Assembly (NCBI GenBank): GCA_015056655.1 | Contig: SVFV01000003.1 | Coordinates: 62,001 to 126,000, forward strand | Source: Butyrivibrio sp. | GTDB taxonomy: Bacteria > Bacillota > Clostridia > Lachnospirales > Lachnospiraceae | Direction of reading: 5' to 3' | Length of the DNA stretch: 64,000 bases | Shown here: positions 51,255 through 61,384 of the stretch, in pieces | Position numbering within the stretch: the first letter of the stretch is position 1 | Layout of the letters: each line of letters begins with the position of its first letter | Notes under the pieces: generated by a model | Told to the model about the DNA's origin: nothing | The model's input: the letters and a program-made list of their open reading frames with translations, nothing else | Databases searched by the model: none | Translations under genes and position numbers: made by a program

Positions 51255-52607
51255 TTACTGGAAGTTTGTAACAAGCACTACGATTCTGAGTGCAAAAAGT
51301 ACAAATACAAACCACATAACAGGCTTAACGTCCTTAGCCTTACCGATGAGAACCTTTGTGATAACCCATCCAAGAACTGCGAACATGATACCTGTTGCAA
51401 TTGAGTATGAAAGAGGCATCATAACGAGTGCAAGGTAAGCACCAAGTGTATCAGCTACGTCACCATCAAATGTGATGTTCTTAGCACTTGCAACCATGAG
51501 CATACCTACATAAATAAGTGCAGGAGCTGTAGCAAAGCTAGGAATTGCAAGGAAAATAGGGCTAAGGATAAGTGATACAACGAACATGATACCTGTTGTA
51601 AGAGCTGTAAGACCTGTACGTCCACCAGCTGCAACACCGGCACTTGACTCTACGAAGCTTGTTACTGTTGAAGTACCAAGGCAAGAACCAGCTACTGTAC
51701 CGATAGCATCTGACATAAATACGCTACCAACTCTGGGAAGGTTACCCTCCTCATCAAGAAGGCCAGCCTTGTCAGCAACACCTACTACTGTTCCAACTGT
51801 ATCAAACAGGTCAACATAGAGGAAGCTGAATACGATAGCGATAAATGAAACGAAGTGTGAAGCAGCCCATGCAAAATCAAACTGGAATGCTGTCTCCTTG
51901 ATGCCACCAAGCTGAAGACCAGCTGAGAAATCAGGGAATACGTTACCAGCTGTATACCAGCCTGAAGCCTGTGCGATCATACCAAGAACCCATGTAGCAA
52001 TGATTCCGATAAGAACAGAACCTGTTACATGATAGTGCTCAAGAACGATGATGATGATCATACCAACAAGGCAAAGTGCAACGTCTGCGTCTGCGAAGTT
52101 ACCAAGTGCTACTGTTGTAGATTCACTGGGAACGATTACGTTTGCGCCTCTAAGACCGATGAAGGCAATAAACAGACCAATACCTGCAGAAATACCAAAC
52201 TTAAGGTTCTGAGGGATGCTGTTGATGATCTTCTCACGGAACTTTACAAGTGAAAGAAGAAGGAAAATGATACCTTCTACAAGAACTGCTGTAAGGCAGA
52301 TTCTGAAAGCATTCTCGCCCTCGTTTACAAGCTCACCAAGACATACAGTATATGCAAAGTATGCATTAAGACCAAGTCCTGCTGAAAGAGCGATGGGGTA
52401 ATTTGCCATGAATGCCATTACAAATGTAGCAATTGCTGATGCTAATGCTGTAGCAACGAATACACCACTAGGATTCATTACTGTTCCCAGGATGCTAGGG
52501 TTGACGGCCAAGATGTAAGCCATCGAAAGGAACGTGGTAAGACCAGCGATAATTTCAGTCTTAACCGTTGTGTTGTGTTCCTTTAATTTAAATACTTTTT
52601 CCAACAT
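51255..52607 (-). CDS. AzgA-type (NCS2) purine permease
   Basis: The start MLEKVFKLKEHNTTVKTEI has an AAGGAGGAG site; a longer frame to 52652 is less likely. The 450-residue protein has about 12 to 14 membrane segments. The AzgA signatures are AGLTTFLSMAYILAVNPSIL, GLNAYFAYTV, DLFDTVGTVVGVADKAGLL and GTSTVTSFVESSAGVAAGGR. Members import adenine, guanine or hypoxanthine with protons. A small GCGGC/GCCGC hairpin lies in the leader (52625-52637). No purine riboswitch was found. Confidence 0.93.
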   Translation of the reverse strand: MLEKVFKLKEHNTTVKTEIIAGLTTFLSMAYILAVNPSILGTVMNPSGVFVATALASAIATFVMAFMANYPIALSAGLGLNAYFAYTVCLGELVNEGENAFRICLTAVLVEGIIFLLLSLVKFREKIINSIPQNLKFGISAGIGLFIAFIGLRGANVIVPSESTTVALGNFADADVALCLVGMIIIIVLEHYHVTGSVLIGIIATWVLGMIAQASGWYTAGNVFPDFSAGLQLGGIKETAFQFDFAWAASHFVSFIAIVFSFLYVDLFDTVGTVVGVADKAGLLDEEGNLPRVGSVFMSDAIGTVAGSCLGTSTVTSFVESSAGVAAGGRTGLTALTTGIMFVVSLILSPIFLAIPSFATAPALIYVGMLMVASAKNITFDGDVADTLGAYLALVMMPLSYSIATGIMFAVLGWVITKVLIGKAKDVKPVMWFVFVLFALRIVVLVTNFQ

Positions 52608-52737
52608 GTTACTCTCCTCCTTTTGCGGCTGTGCCGCTGTGCAAGAACACAATGATAACTTTAATAAAAAGCCTTTTCAAATATAGCATATTTTAATATC
52701 ACGTTAAAGCGAAAAAGAGCGAAATTATTCAGTTTCC

Positions 52738-53616
52738 TTAAGAAAGCGTATACATCAGCTTCTCGCAGAAATCCTGAGCAGTTTGTGTAGTTGCAAGTCC
52801 CTCCTGACCTGTCTCTCGAAGACATGCAGGAATGAGATGTCCAATTCTTCCCATGGCATCAATGACTTCATCCACTGGAATTCTGCTCTTTACACCTGCC
52901 ATTGCAAGGTGGGCTGATACTACAGCGTTCACTCCACCGTAGGCATTTCTCTTGATACAAGGAACCTCCACAAGTCCTGCCACAGGATCACAGGTAAGTC
53001 CGAGTATACTCTTGATGCAAAGAGCCACGGCGTTAACTATAGTTTCGTTGTCACCACCCTCGAGATATGTGAGTGCACCTGAAGCCATGGCCGCAGCACT
53101 TCCTATCTCTGCCTGACAGCCGCCTTCTGCTCCTGCAATGCTGGCGCTTTCAGCTAGTACTTCACCAATTCCTGCCGCTACATATAAAGCTTCAATAATC
53201 CTCTCTTTTCTTTCATTCTTTGACTCTTCGTATGTAAGAAGAACCGCCGGGATTACGCCACAGGCTCCCGCAGTAGGTGCTGCAACTATACGCCTCATGC
53301 AGGCGTTAGATTCGCCCATTTTCACAGCCTTTTCTATTACAGAAGAAATGAAATCTCCAACCAGCGCCGAACCCTTTTCATTGAATTCTCTGACCTTTTG
53401 TCCATCACCACCAGCCATTCCACTTTTTGAAATAAGCTCGCTTTTATAATTCCTGTCAGCATCTCTCATGGCTCCCAGGATTTCTTTCATTTTTTCAAAA
53501 GACTCTTCTGCGGATATGCTCTCTTCTGTGCAGTCTTCCTCCTGAACAACCTTCCAGAAAGGGATGCCCTTACTCTCTGATATTTCTACTATTTCTGCCA
53601 ACTTCTTAAACGCCAT
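52738..53616 (-). CDS. sdaAA: L-serine dehydratase, iron-sulfur-dependent, alpha subunit
   Basis: The 292-residue protein has the conserved APTAGACGVIPAVLLTYEE and cysteines in LTCDPVAGLVEVPCIKRNAY, which bind the catalytic 4Fe-4S cluster in known enzymes. It converts L-serine to pyruvate and ammonia with the beta subunit encoded three bases upstream. This two-subunit form is typical of Firmicutes. Confidence 0.96.
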   Translation of the reverse strand: MAFKKLAEIVEISESKGIPFWKVVQEEDCTEESISAEESFEKMKEILGAMRDADRNYKSELISKSGMAGGDGQKVREFNEKGSALVGDFISSVIEKAVKMGESNACMRRIVAAPTAGACGVIPAVLLTYEESKNERKERIIEALYVAAGIGEVLAESASIAGAEGGCQAEIGSAAAMASGALTYLEGGDNETIVNAVALCIKSILGLTCDPVAGLVEVPCIKRNAYGGVNAVVSAHLAMAGVKSRIPVDEVIDAMGRIGHLIPACLRETGQEGLATTQTAQDFCEKLMYTLS

Positions 53617-53619
53617 TAT

Positions 53620-54285
53620 TTAATCCTCCAAAAGAGAGTAGTATGTAACCTTCTCTATTCCTTCCAAATGTTCAAGCCACTGCAATGATTCTCTGGGAAT
53701 CTCCTGATCACACTCAAGAACCATTACAGCGTGTCCTCCTCGTGATTCTCTATAAAGCTGCAGTGTAGCAACATTAACAGTTTTGTGAGACAGCATACTT
53801 GTAACCTCAGCCACATGCCCTGGCTGATCCTGGTTATGCACTATGAGTGTCGGATGCTCCCCTGAGAAATTAGCTGACAATCCATCAACCTTTGAAATGT
53901 TAATAAGTGAACCTCCAAGGGATTCTCCAACTACCTGAAGTTGTTTTCCGCTTGTTCCTACAAGATTCATTAAAACAGAATTCGGATGAGCCTCTTTTAA
54001 TTTAGCTGCCCCGAAGGTCAGCTTCATTCCCTTTGCCTTAGCTATATCAAAGCTATTGGGAATATTCTCATCATCAGGCTTCATTCCAAGAAGTCCTGCA
54101 ACAAGCGCGTACTTAGTTCCATGTCCGTTACCCGTCGCAAGGAAAGAACCATATAAAAGAATCTCTGCTTCTGCTATGTCCTCTCCCATAAGCTTTCTTG
54201 AAACATATCCAATTTTCACAGCCCCGGCTGTATGTGAACTTGAAGGTCCGACCATTACAGGACCAACTATGTCAAAGATATTCAT
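53620..54285 (-). CDS. sdaAB: L-serine dehydratase, iron-sulfur-dependent, beta subunit
   Basis: The 221-residue protein begins MNIFDIVGPVMVGPSSSHTA, the signature of the beta subunit, and ends in an ACT domain (TLIVHNQDQPGHVAEVTSML) that may sense serine. GGAG precedes the ATG. It lies directly ahead of sdaAA. Confidence 0.96.
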   Translation of the reverse strand: MNIFDIVGPVMVGPSSSHTAGAVKIGYVSRKLMGEDIAEAEILLYGSFLATGNGHGTKYALVAGLLGMKPDDENIPNSFDIAKAKGMKLTFGAAKLKEAHPNSVLMNLVGTSGKQLQVVGESLGGSLINISKVDGLSANFSGEHPTLIVHNQDQPGHVAEVTSMLSHKTVNVATLQLYRESRGGHAVMVLECDQEIPRESLQWLEHLEGIEKVTYYSLLED

Positions 54286-54347
54286 TTATTTGTCTCCAAT
54301 TATCTTTAGTTGCAATTTTCAAGTAATATTCTAATTGATTTCAAAAT

Positions 54348-54386
54348 AAAAAAACAGACAAAAGCGTTTTTAGACACCTTTGTCTG
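54348..54386 (-). terminator. Terminator of the secreted repeat protein gene
   Basis: Stem CAGACAAAAG with CTTTGTCTG and seven U on the minus strand, just after the stop codon at 54400. Confidence 0.88.
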
Positions 54387-54399
54387 CTAATGGCTTTAA

Positions 54400-55578
54400 T
54401 TATTTACTTACCTTTAATTTGTACAGTGTTCCAAGAGTTCTTCCACCTGAGAAGAATCCTACATCACCATGCTCAACAACAACGTAGTATTTCTTCTTTG
54501 CTTTAGCCTTGAACTTTAATGTACCATTCTTATAAATGTTCTTCTTTGAAGAAGCAACAAGTCTTCTTGATGAATCGTAAACCTTAATTCTGTAGCCGTA
54601 GGTTACAGCCTTTGAAAGCTTAAGACTAATCTTATGTTTTCCAGAGCTGGTAGCCTTGAATCTATAATAGTCTCCAGTAGACTCACCCATTACACCAATA
54701 TAAGTCTTCTTAAGCTTGATGCTATCAGCTTTTCCATAATCGTTATTAGGCTCAGATTCAACATTTTTATCCTTATGGAATCTTGTCTGGAATGAGTAAA
54801 GCTCTCCGACACTGTTATAATCGTTAGAGACTCTCACATAAACTGTCTGATTTTTCTTAAGGACATAATGTACGCCTTCTGTATTATGAACGTCTCCACT
54901 CAGCTTAGAGTAAATAGAATAAAGCTCATTCATATTTGCATCATAAAGTGAAAACTTCCATACAGGAATCTCTGTTGAATCAACAGAATTTCTCTTAAAG
55001 TCCATGGTTATGTATCCAGAATCAGGAGCAGTAATTCTAAAGAAATCCTGATCACCACTTTCATCTATAACACCAACATAAGTAGCACCCATTGCAACAT
55101 TCTTTGCATCATTAGCGCTATTATTTGGCTCTGCAACAACACTTGGAGATGAAACAAAATTTGCTCTTATAGCAAAGCTAATATCCCTTGCGTTGTAATC
55201 ATTCTCTACCTGAATATAATACAATGTTCCAGGCTCTACCATAACTCTGCGAGTTGAAGGCATTGTGCCATATTCACTGCATATTTTTTGAGCATTGCTA
55301 TCAAATAATGATATTTTCCACTGTCTATTCTCAGTATCAAGTACTGCTTTCTTTACAGAAAAGCTTACATAGCCAGACGTATCAGCTACATACTTAAAAT
55401 ACACTTTGTCATCTGCCTCAGTTACTTTTCCATAATAGTCTGCATTATTTGTTATAGCAGTTGCACTGGCTAAATCCTGTGCCTTTGCACTGATTGTGCT
55501 TCCAGCTAAAACGAAAAGAGCTGCAAATGAAATAAGCAGGCTCTTCGCTACTCTTTTTATCCCATTATCTTTCTTCAT
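54400..55578 (-). CDS. Secreted protein with three PPC-like beta-sandwich repeats
   Basis: The start MKKDNGIKRVAKSLLISFAA follows AAGGGGA. A signal peptide (to about residue 34, ending AKA) precedes three tandem domains of about 115 residues. Each shows a pattern like EPNNxxxxAxxI...YxGVI...DYYRF...SGxxxxxLK, e.g. EPNNSANDAKNVAMGATYVG and EPNNDYGKADSIKLKKTYIG. They resemble bacterial pre-peptidase C-terminal domains, here without any peptidase. The C-terminus is Lys-rich. It is probably an extracellular binding or wall-associated protein; the ligand is unknown. Confidence 0.82.
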   Translation of the reverse strand: MKKDNGIKRVAKSLLISFAALFVLAGSTISAKAQDLASATAITNNADYYGKVTEADDKVYFKYVADTSGYVSFSVKKAVLDTENRQWKISLFDSNAQKICSEYGTMPSTRRVMVEPGTLYYIQVENDYNARDISFAIRANFVSSPSVVAEPNNSANDAKNVAMGATYVGVIDESGDQDFFRITAPDSGYITMDFKRNSVDSTEIPVWKFSLYDANMNELYSIYSKLSGDVHNTEGVHYVLKKNQTVYVRVSNDYNSVGELYSFQTRFHKDKNVESEPNNDYGKADSIKLKKTYIGVMGESTGDYYRFKATSSGKHKISLKLSKAVTYGYRIKVYDSSRRLVASSKKNIYKNGTLKFKAKAKKKYYVVVEHGDVGFFSGGRTLGTLYKLKVSK

Positions 55579-55611
55579 ACTTTTCCCCTTATAAATCAAT
55601 TAGTTCCCCTC

Positions 55612-55656
55612 AATAAAACGGATTCATTTGGATTATTTCCACAATGAATCCGTTTT
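55612..55656 (-). terminator. Terminator of tpiA and the glycolytic operon
   Basis: A 13-bp perfect stem AAAACGGATTCAT with ATGAATCCGTTTT, starting about 24 bases after the tpiA stop codon. Confidence 0.85.
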
Positions 55657-55679
55657 ATAGTTTAAGTTACAATATTCTA

Positions 55680-56426
55680 TTAAGCGTTAACGATCTTGCC
55701 AAAGTCAGGCTTAAGTGAAGCGCCACCAATAAGACCGCCATCGATGTTGGGCTTTGAAAGAAGCTCAGCAGCGTTACCAGCGTTCATTGATCCGCCATAC
55801 TGGATACGAACTTCATCAGCTGTAGCCTGATCATAAAGCTTAGCGATGAGCTCACGGATAAGTCCGCAAACTTCCTCAGCCTGATCAGCTGTAGCTGTCT
55901 CACCTGTACCGATAGCCCAGATAGGCTCGTAAGCGATAACAAGCTTCTTAACCTGGTCAGCTGTTACGCCATCGAGATCCCATGTGATCTGTCTCTCGAT
56001 CCATTCCTTGTATGTGTCAGCCTTACGAAGTGCAAGTGACTCACCGCAGCAAAGGATAGGTGTAAGACCTGAAGCAAATGCCTTCTTAACCTTCTGGTTG
56101 ATAAGGATGTCGTTCTCACCGAAAATATCTCTTCTCTCAGAGTGACCGATGATAACGTACTCAACACCAGCATCCTTAAGCATAGGAGCTGAAATCTCGC
56201 CTGTGAAAGCACCATTGTCAACGATGTAGAAGTTCTCTGCTCCTACGTGTACGTTTGTGCCCTTAACAGCCTCAACTACAGGTACAATGTCGATAGCCGG
56301 TACGCAGTAAACTACGTCTACAGCATCATTCTTTACAAGATCCTTAAGCTCTGCACAAAGAGCTACAGCCTCGCTGGGAGTCTTATTCATCTTCCAGTTG
56401 CCGGCAATTATTCTTCTACGTGCCAT
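55680..56426 (-). CDS. tpiA: Triosephosphate isomerase
   Basis: The ATG of [20 protein letters not shown] has an AGAGAGGA site; 248 residues. The catalytic residues lie in GNWKMNK (Lys), [10 protein letters not shown] (His) and [13 protein letters not shown] (Glu), with the phosphate loop IQYGGSMN and GLIGGASL. It interconverts dihydroxyacetone phosphate and glyceraldehyde-3-phosphate. It is the last gene of gap-pgk-tpiA, separated from pgk by 266 bases that hold two structured elements. Confidence 0.98.
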   Translation of the reverse strand: MARRRIIAGNWKMNKTPSEAVALCAELKDLVKNDAVDVVYCVPAIDIVPVVEAVKGTNVHVGAENFYIVDNGAFTGEISAPMLKDAGVEYVIIGHSERRDIFGENDILINQKVKKAFASGLTPILCCGESLALRKADTYKEWIERQITWDLDGVTADQVKKLVIAYEPIWAIGTGETATADQAEEVCGLIRELIAKLYDQATADEVRIQYGGSMNAGNAAELLSKPNIDGGLIGGASLKPDFGKIVNA

Positions 56427-56447
56427 TTTATTTTCCTCTCTCACTAC

Positions 56448-56584
56448 GGCATTTCATCATTTGTGCCATTTCAGTGGACGCTTTCGCTCTATTTCAGACG
56501 CAAGGGTACTAAATCTGTAAAAAACACAGATTAAGTACCCGCGTCTTCAAAAGCCACTTCAATGGCATCAAACGCTTCAATGCC
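56448..56584 (-). other. 137-nt long imperfect hairpin between pgk and tpiA
   Basis: Nested pairings run from the outside in: GGCATT/AATGCC (56448-56453/56579-56584), TTTG/CAAA, TGCCATT/AATGGCA (56464-56470/56561-56567), AGTGG/CCACT, then AGACGC/GCGTCT (56496-56501/56541-56546) and a 15-bp arm GGGTACTAAATCTGT/ACAGATTAAGTACCC with one mismatch. It ends just upstream of the tpiA ribosome site. It could be an RNA element or a small palindromic mobile element; no terminal repeats typical of a known family were recognised. Confidence 0.75.
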
Positions 56585-56617
56585 TAATTTAGATATCAAA
56601 TACAAATTTATTATTCA

Positions 56618-56692
56618 CAAGGAAGTTCGACTCTCGCTCACGCTCGATCGAACTAAGTAGTACACCAGGCTCGAAAATACCTCGCCAGGTGA
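56618..56692 (-). repeat. Intra-operonic two-hairpin element, copy 5 (after pgk)
   Basis: Stop-proximal stem CACC-A-GGC with GCC-A-GGTG (56663-56670/56684-56691); outer stem GTTCGA with TCGAAC (56625-56630/56648-56653) around CTCTCGCTCACGCTCGA. The element touches the pgk stop codon, and the sequence GTGATTACTTA is shared with copy 6 across the stop. Confidence 0.88.
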
Positions 56693-57928
56693 TTACTTAT
56701 CGTCTGCTGCAACTACGCCAGGAAGTTCCTTGCCTTCAAGGAACTCGAGGGAAGCGCCACCACCTGTTGAGATGTGGCTCATCTTGTCAGCAAAGCCAAG
56801 CTGGTTAACAGCAGCTGCACTATCACCACCACCGATGATTGTTGTAGCATCTGTCTCAGCAAGAGCCTTAGCAACAGCCTTTGTACCTTCAGCAAGTACA
56901 GGGTTCTCGAATACACCCATAGGTCCGTTCCAAACAACTGTTTTTGCGCTCTTTACAGCATCTGCGAAAAGCTCTCTTGTCTTAACGCCGATATCAAGAC
57001 CTTCCTTGTCAGCAGGGATTGAGCTTGACTCAACGATAGCTGTCTCAATGTTAGGATTATCGATAGGATCCGGGAAACCACCAGATACAACTGTATCGAT
57101 AGGAAGAAGAAGCTTCTTGCCGTTCTTCTCAGCCTTCTCCATCATTTCCTTACAGTAGTCGATCTTCTCGTTATCAACAAGTGAAAGACCTACTTCATAT
57201 CCCTTAGCCTTAAGGAATGTGTAAGCCATACCACCACCGATGATAAGAGTATCGCACTTCTCAAGAAGAGTATTGATAACATTGAGCTTATCAGCAACCT
57301 TAGCACCACCAAGGATAGCTACGAAAGGTCTAACTGGATTCTCAACAGCGTTTCCAAGGAAGTCGATTTCCTTCTGCATAAGGTAACCAACTACATTGCT
57401 TCCACCCTTTTCTGTGATGTACTTTGTAACAACAGCTACAGAAGCGTGTGCTCTGTGAGCTGAACCAAAAGCGTCGCATACATAATCATCAGCAAGATCA
57501 GCAAGCTCTTTTGCAAAAGCCTCACCAGCCTCTTCAGGCTTAGTCTCTTCCTTGCCTCTGAAACGTGTATTCTGAAGAAGAACTACATCTCCCTCGTTCA
57601 TAGCTGCAACAGCAGCTGTAGCATCAGCACCAGTTACGTTGTAGTCAGCTACGAACTTAACCTCCTTGCCAAGCTTCTCTGAAAGTCTCTTTGCTACTGG
57701 AGCAAGTGACTCGCCCTCGTTAGGGCCATTCTTTACCTTACCAAGGTGTGAGCAAAGGATAACCTTTCCACCATCTTTGATAAGCTTATTGATTGTAGGA
57801 AGAGCTGCAACAATTCTAGTCTCGTCTGTGATCTCACCATTCTTAAGAGGTACATTGAAATCGCAGCGAACAAGAACACGACGGCCCTTTACGTTAATAT
57901 CATCTACTGATTTTTTGTTTAATGACAT
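56693..57928 (-). CDS. pgk: Phosphoglycerate kinase
   Basis: The start [20 protein letters not shown] has an AAGGAG site; a longer frame to 57967 lacks one and includes a hairpin. The 411-residue protein has [28 protein letters not shown], the GGAKVADK nucleotide region and the C-terminal [13 protein letters not shown] with [13 protein letters not shown]. It makes ATP from 1,3-bisphosphoglycerate. It lies between gap and tpiA, as in many Firmicutes. Confidence 0.98.
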   Translation of the reverse strand: MSLNKKSVDDINVKGRRVLVRCDFNVPLKNGEITDETRIVAALPTINKLIKDGGKVILCSHLGKVKNGPNEGESLAPVAKRLSEKLGKEVKFVADYNVTGADATAAVAAMNEGDVVLLQNTRFRGKEETKPEEAGEAFAKELADLADDYVCDAFGSAHRAHASVAVVTKYITEKGGSNVVGYLMQKEIDFLGNAVENPVRPFVAILGGAKVADKLNVINTLLEKCDTLIIGGGMAYTFLKAKGYEVGLSLVDNEKIDYCKEMMEKAEKNGKKLLLPIDTVVSGGFPDPIDNPNIETAIVESSSIPADKEGLDIGVKTRELFADAVKSAKTVVWNGPMGVFENPVLAEGTKAVAKALAETDATTIIGGGDSAAAVNQLGFADKMSHISTGGGASLEFLEGKELPGVVAADDK

Positions 57929-57948
57929 AATTTTTCTCCTTATCTGTT

Positions 57949-57980
57949 TAAAAAAGGTCCGGCCCACTTGGACCGGACCT
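57949..57980 (-). terminator. Terminator-like hairpin between gap and pgk
   Basis: Stem AGGTCCGG with CCGGACCT (extended by further pairs) followed by a run of U on the minus strand. It lies about 20 bases before the pgk start, so it would let only part of the gap transcript continue. Confidence 0.8.
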
Positions 57981-58009
57981 CTTAAATAAGATCTCTTTAA
58001 GTTGGATTC

Positions 58010-58092
58010 ACAAGGTAGTTCTGCTCTCGTATCTTGCGATGCTCGACAGAACTAAGTTCGAATCATCGCTTCGAAAAAACCTCGCTAGGTGA
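58010..58092 (-). repeat. Intra-operonic two-hairpin element, copy 6 (after gap)
   Basis: Outer stem GTTCTG with CAGAAC (58018-58023/58047-58052), with an inner GTATC/GATGC stem in place of the short loop. The stop-proximal half is diverged (a palindromic TTCGAA and AATCA/TGATT arms) but keeps the CCTCGCTAGGTGATTAC end next to the gap stop codon. Confidence 0.82.
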
Positions 58093-59118
58093 TTACTTAA
58101 CGAACTTCTCGAAGTACTTAATTGTACGAACCATCTGTGATGTGTATGAGTTCTCGTTGTCATACCATGAAACAACCTGAACTTCGTAAAGGTCATCACC
58201 GATCTTTGTAACCATTGTCTGTGTAGCATCGAAGAGTGAACCATATGTCATTCCAACGATATCTGAAGATACGATCTCATCCTCGTTGTAACCGAATGTC
58301 TCAGGATCTGAAGCCTTCTTCATAGCTGCGTTGATAGAATCCTTTGTTACTTCTGTAGCTGACTTAACAACTGCGAAGAGAAGTGTTGTTGAACCTGTAG
58401 GTACAGGAACTCTCTGAGCAGCTCCGATGAGCTTGCCGTTAAGTTCTGGGATAACAAGACCGATAGCCTTTGCAGCACCTGTTGAGTTAGGAACGATGTT
58501 AACAGCGCCTGCACGTGCTCTTCTAAGGTCACCCTTTCTCTGTGGTCCGTCAAGGATCATCTGATCACCTGTGTAAGCATGGATTGTTGCCATGATACCA
58601 GACTGGATTGGAGCGTAGTCGTTAAGAGCCTTTGCCATAGGTGCAAGGCAGTTTGTTGTGCAAGATGCAGCTGAGATGATGTTGTCATCTGCTGTAAGTG
58701 TCTCGTGGTTAACGTTATATACGATAGTAGGAAGATCATTTCCTGCAGGAGCAGAAATAACAACCTTCTTAGCACCAGCGTTGATGTGTGCCTGAGCCTT
58801 ATCCTTAGATGTGTAGAAACCTGTGCACTCAAGAACAACGTCTACACCGATCTTGCCCCAAGGAAGGTTATTTGCATCAGCCTCCTTGTAGATCTCGATC
58901 TCTTTACCATTTACTGTGATTGAGTGATCGCTGTATGAAACCTTGTCAGCATACTTATACTTACCCTGAGAAGAATCATACTTAAGAAGGTGTGCAAGCA
59001 TCTTAGGATCTGTAAGATCGTTGATTGCTACGATCTCTGTTCCTTCGTGCTCGAACATCTGTCTGAATGCAAGACGACCGATACGGCCAAAACCATTAAT
59101 TGCTACCTTTACTGCCAT
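58093..59118 (-). CDS. gap: Glyceraldehyde-3-phosphate dehydrogenase
   Basis: The 341-residue protein has the NAD-binding start [18 protein letters not shown] and the catalytic Cys in [17 protein letters not shown]. It also has the substrate loop ([20 protein letters not shown]) and the C-terminal [16 protein letters not shown]. It makes 1,3-bisphosphoglycerate. It is the first gene of gap-pgk-tpiA. AGGAGG precedes the ATG. A 16-bp palindrome lies in its promoter region. Confidence 0.98.
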   Translation of the reverse strand: MAVKVAINGFGRIGRLAFRQMFEHEGTEIVAINDLTDPKMLAHLLKYDSSQGKYKYADKVSYSDHSITVNGKEIEIYKEADANNLPWGKIGVDVVLECTGFYTSKDKAQAHINAGAKKVVISAPAGNDLPTIVYNVNHETLTADDNIISAASCTTNCLAPMAKALNDYAPIQSGIMATIHAYTGDQMILDGPQRKGDLRRARAGAVNIVPNSTGAAKAIGLVIPELNGKLIGAAQRVPVPTGSTTLLFAVVKSATEVTKDSINAAMKKASDPETFGYNEDEIVSSDIVGMTYGSLFDATQTMVTKIGDDLYEVQVVSWYDNENSYTSQMVRTIKYFEKFVK

Positions 59119-59180
59119 TTTAAGTCCTCCTAAAATGATATTAAAATTTATTTTGCTGTTACTAATTCTTTACAACTGAT

Positions 59181-59196
59181 TGTCAAAAATTTGACA
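59181..59196. promoter_or_regulatory. Palindrome upstream of gap
   Basis: TGTCAAAAATTTGACA is a perfect 7-bp inverted repeat with a two-base centre, about 65 bases before the gap ATG. On the minus strand it contains a TTGACA -35-like box. It may be an operator or simply promoter sequence; no convincing -10 was identified. Confidence 0.5.
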
Positions 59197-59330
59197 GCAC
59201 AATTATCATATCGAAAATCTTCGGATTTTTCAAGTAATCTGATGGCAAAAACACAAATTAATTACCAAAAAATCTAAATTTTTTATAAATTACCCCCGAA
59301 TTGTTGAATATGTTATATAATTTGTGCCAC

Positions 59331-59357
59331 AAAAAAGGGAGCTGCCCGCTCCCTTTT
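59331..59357 (-). terminator. Terminator of the chemoreceptor gene
   Basis: Stem AAAAGGGAGC with GCTCCCTTTT, five-base loop, then six U on the minus strand, about 18 bases after the stop codon. Confidence 0.92.
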
Positions 59358-59374
59358 CATTATAAATGTGATGT

Positions 59375-61384
59375 TTACTTAAAGAATGACATATCTTCAT
59401 TGAGTGCTTCTGCTATTCCCTTTAATGCATCAGCCGAAGTGGCAAGTGTGGTAACCGTTGCTGAAAGCTCCTGCATGGAAGCGCCTGTTTCTTCTGAAGA
59501 AGCTGCATTTTCTTCTGATATTGCAGAAAGTGCACTCATGGTATCAACAACCGCATTCTTAGATGTCTCACAGGTATCTGCACCATCTGAAATAAGCCGA
59601 ACACCTCCAACGGTATCTCTTATATCTTCAAGCATTCCATTTACAGCTTCAAGTGTATCTCCAAGAGCAACCTGCTGTTCCATGTTGCCCTGTTTTACAT
59701 CCTCAGCGGCTGTAACTGCTGCCGTTGCCTGCTCCAAAAGGACATCCATCTCTTTACGGATTTCATCTGCCATTTCCTTGGAATTATCAGCAAGCTGTCC
59801 AATCTCTTCCGCAACAACCGCGAAGCCTTTTCCTGCTTCTCCTGCTCTGGCTGCTTCTATGGAAGCATTCAGTGAAAGAAGGTTTGTCTGCGTAGCGATA
59901 GATGTAATTCCTGCAACCTTATCATTTATATTGGATACAGCTTCCTGTGTAGCCTGAATGGTCTTTGAAATCTCATCTATCTTCGCTGTCATTTCAGTTG
60001 AAGACTCCTGGAGAGATGCAAGCGAAGTGCTTGAAACCTCTGAAGCTTCTTTCATCTTTGAAGTAATGCCTGACAGGTTTCCTGTAGAATCCTGCACATT
60101 CATTACAGCATCTCCGATTCTTCCAACGTTTTCTGATGCGCTCTGGATCTCATCTGCCTGCTGTGTAGCACCTGATGCTATCTCCTGAACTGCATTAGAA
60201 ACATCTTCTGTTGTCTGGGAAATCTGGTTGGCAGTATCCGACAGTTCCTCTGATGAGGTAGCAACGCTAGCTGCAGAGGCCTTGATCCTGCCAACGATTT
60301 CCTCAAGTTTACCGAGAACGGAGTTAGTATTTCCTATCATCAGACCAAATTCGTCTTTTCTATTAGTATGCTTGTCTATCTTATCGAACCTTCCATCAGC
60401 AAGTGCAGAAAGTGAATCATTTACATCCTTGATAGGCTCTACAAAGTTATTCGCCATAACAAATGACAATACTGCTGCAAGGATCATCATTATAACTCCA
60501 AGGGCTACCACGGTGAGTGCTGATGCTCTTGACGCAGCCATTATTGAGTCCAAACTTTGTGCACAGCAGATTGTCCATCCGGTATTTGCATCCTTAGCAT
60601 AGGATACTACTGATTTCTTACCGCCATAGCTGCTTTCATAATTTCCACTTTCCAATCCCGATGTCATAAAGACTGACTGGCTAAGATCAGTGGGTTCATC
60701 ATCAGCAGCTATCTCATACTGTGAATGTGCAGCAAGCGTTCCTGTTGAGTCTGTGATAAAGGCTTCATCAGCCTCTTCTGCCAGGAATTTGTGGAACTCA
60801 TTAAGATCATAGTTTCTCTGAACTATACCTACGACATTTCCATCCTTATCAATTATGGGAGCAGCCATTGTAAACTGCCTTACTCCGGTAGATGTCGATA
60901 CGATTATATCCGATACTGCAGTTTTACCCTGCATAGCTTGCTTGAAATAATCTCTTTGGCCTACATCAACAAGCTTTCCGCTGTTTCTCAAAACCTGCAT
61001 TCCATCAGGTCCTGTAAGCACAGTAATATTTCCATCATTAAGCATGTCATCTACTGCCTGTAGATAATTCTGTGCCCTGTCAAGGTAAATAGGATTGTCC
61101 TGATCTCCCATAAAGTTAACTGTTGAAGGATCAAGTCCAACCGCCTGAATAGTCTTTAAATTGTTACTGACAATCGTATTGAACTCAGACTGAATGTACC
61201 AGCATGACCAGTCAAGAGCAACTTCAGCATCAGTTCTGGCTTTTTTGGTGGATGTGTAATAGCTGACATATACAGCTACTACAAGCGGCACGATAGTTAC
61301 TGCAAGCATAACAGCTATCAGTTTGGTTTTTATGCTGTCTTTAAAGGCAATTGCGCTTTTACGCTTTTTCTCTTTCTTCGCCAT
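59375..61384 (-). CDS. Methyl-accepting chemotaxis protein with Cache-type sensor
   Basis: The start [20 protein letters not shown] has an AGGAGG site; a longer frame to 61504 lacks one. The 669-residue receptor has a membrane segment (about 20-42) and a large extracellular dCache-like domain ([40 protein letters not shown]). A second membrane segment near 295-315, HAMP and a long helical signalling domain follow, with the tip [20 protein letters not shown]. Cache domains of this type bind small organic molecules such as amino acids. CheR (44345-45127) could methylate it. Confidence 0.95.
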   Translation of the reverse strand: MAKKEKKRKSAIAFKDSIKTKLIAVMLAVTIVPLVVAVYVSYYTSTKKARTDAEVALDWSCWYIQSEFNTIVSNNLKTIQAVGLDPSTVNFMGDQDNPIYLDRAQNYLQAVDDMLNDGNITVLTGPDGMQVLRNSGKLVDVGQRDYFKQAMQGKTAVSDIIVSTSTGVRQFTMAAPIIDKDGNVVGIVQRNYDLNEFHKFLAEEADEAFITDSTGTLAAHSQYEIAADDEPTDLSQSVFMTSGLESGNYESSYGGKKSVVSYAKDANTGWTICCAQSLDSIMAASRASALTVVALGVIMMILAAVLSFVMANNFVEPIKDVNDSLSALADGRFDKIDKHTNRKDEFGLMIGNTNSVLGKLEEIVGRIKASAASVATSSEELSDTANQISQTTEDVSNAVQEIASGATQQADEIQSASENVGRIGDAVMNVQDSTGNLSGITSKMKEASEVSSTSLASLQESSTEMTAKIDEISKTIQATQEAVSNINDKVAGITSIATQTNLLSLNASIEAARAGEAGKGFAVVAEEIGQLADNSKEMADEIRKEMDVLLEQATAAVTAAEDVKQGNMEQQVALGDTLEAVNGMLEDIRDTVGGVRLISDGADTCETSKNAVVDTMSALSAISEENAASSEETGASMQELSATVTTLATSADALKGIAEALNEDMSFFK

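Noticed and set aside
52608-52737. Purine riboswitch ahead of the AzgA-type permease
   Set aside because: The leader is only about 130 bases and shows none of the conserved purine-riboswitch junction sequence; just a small GCGGC/GCCGC hairpin.
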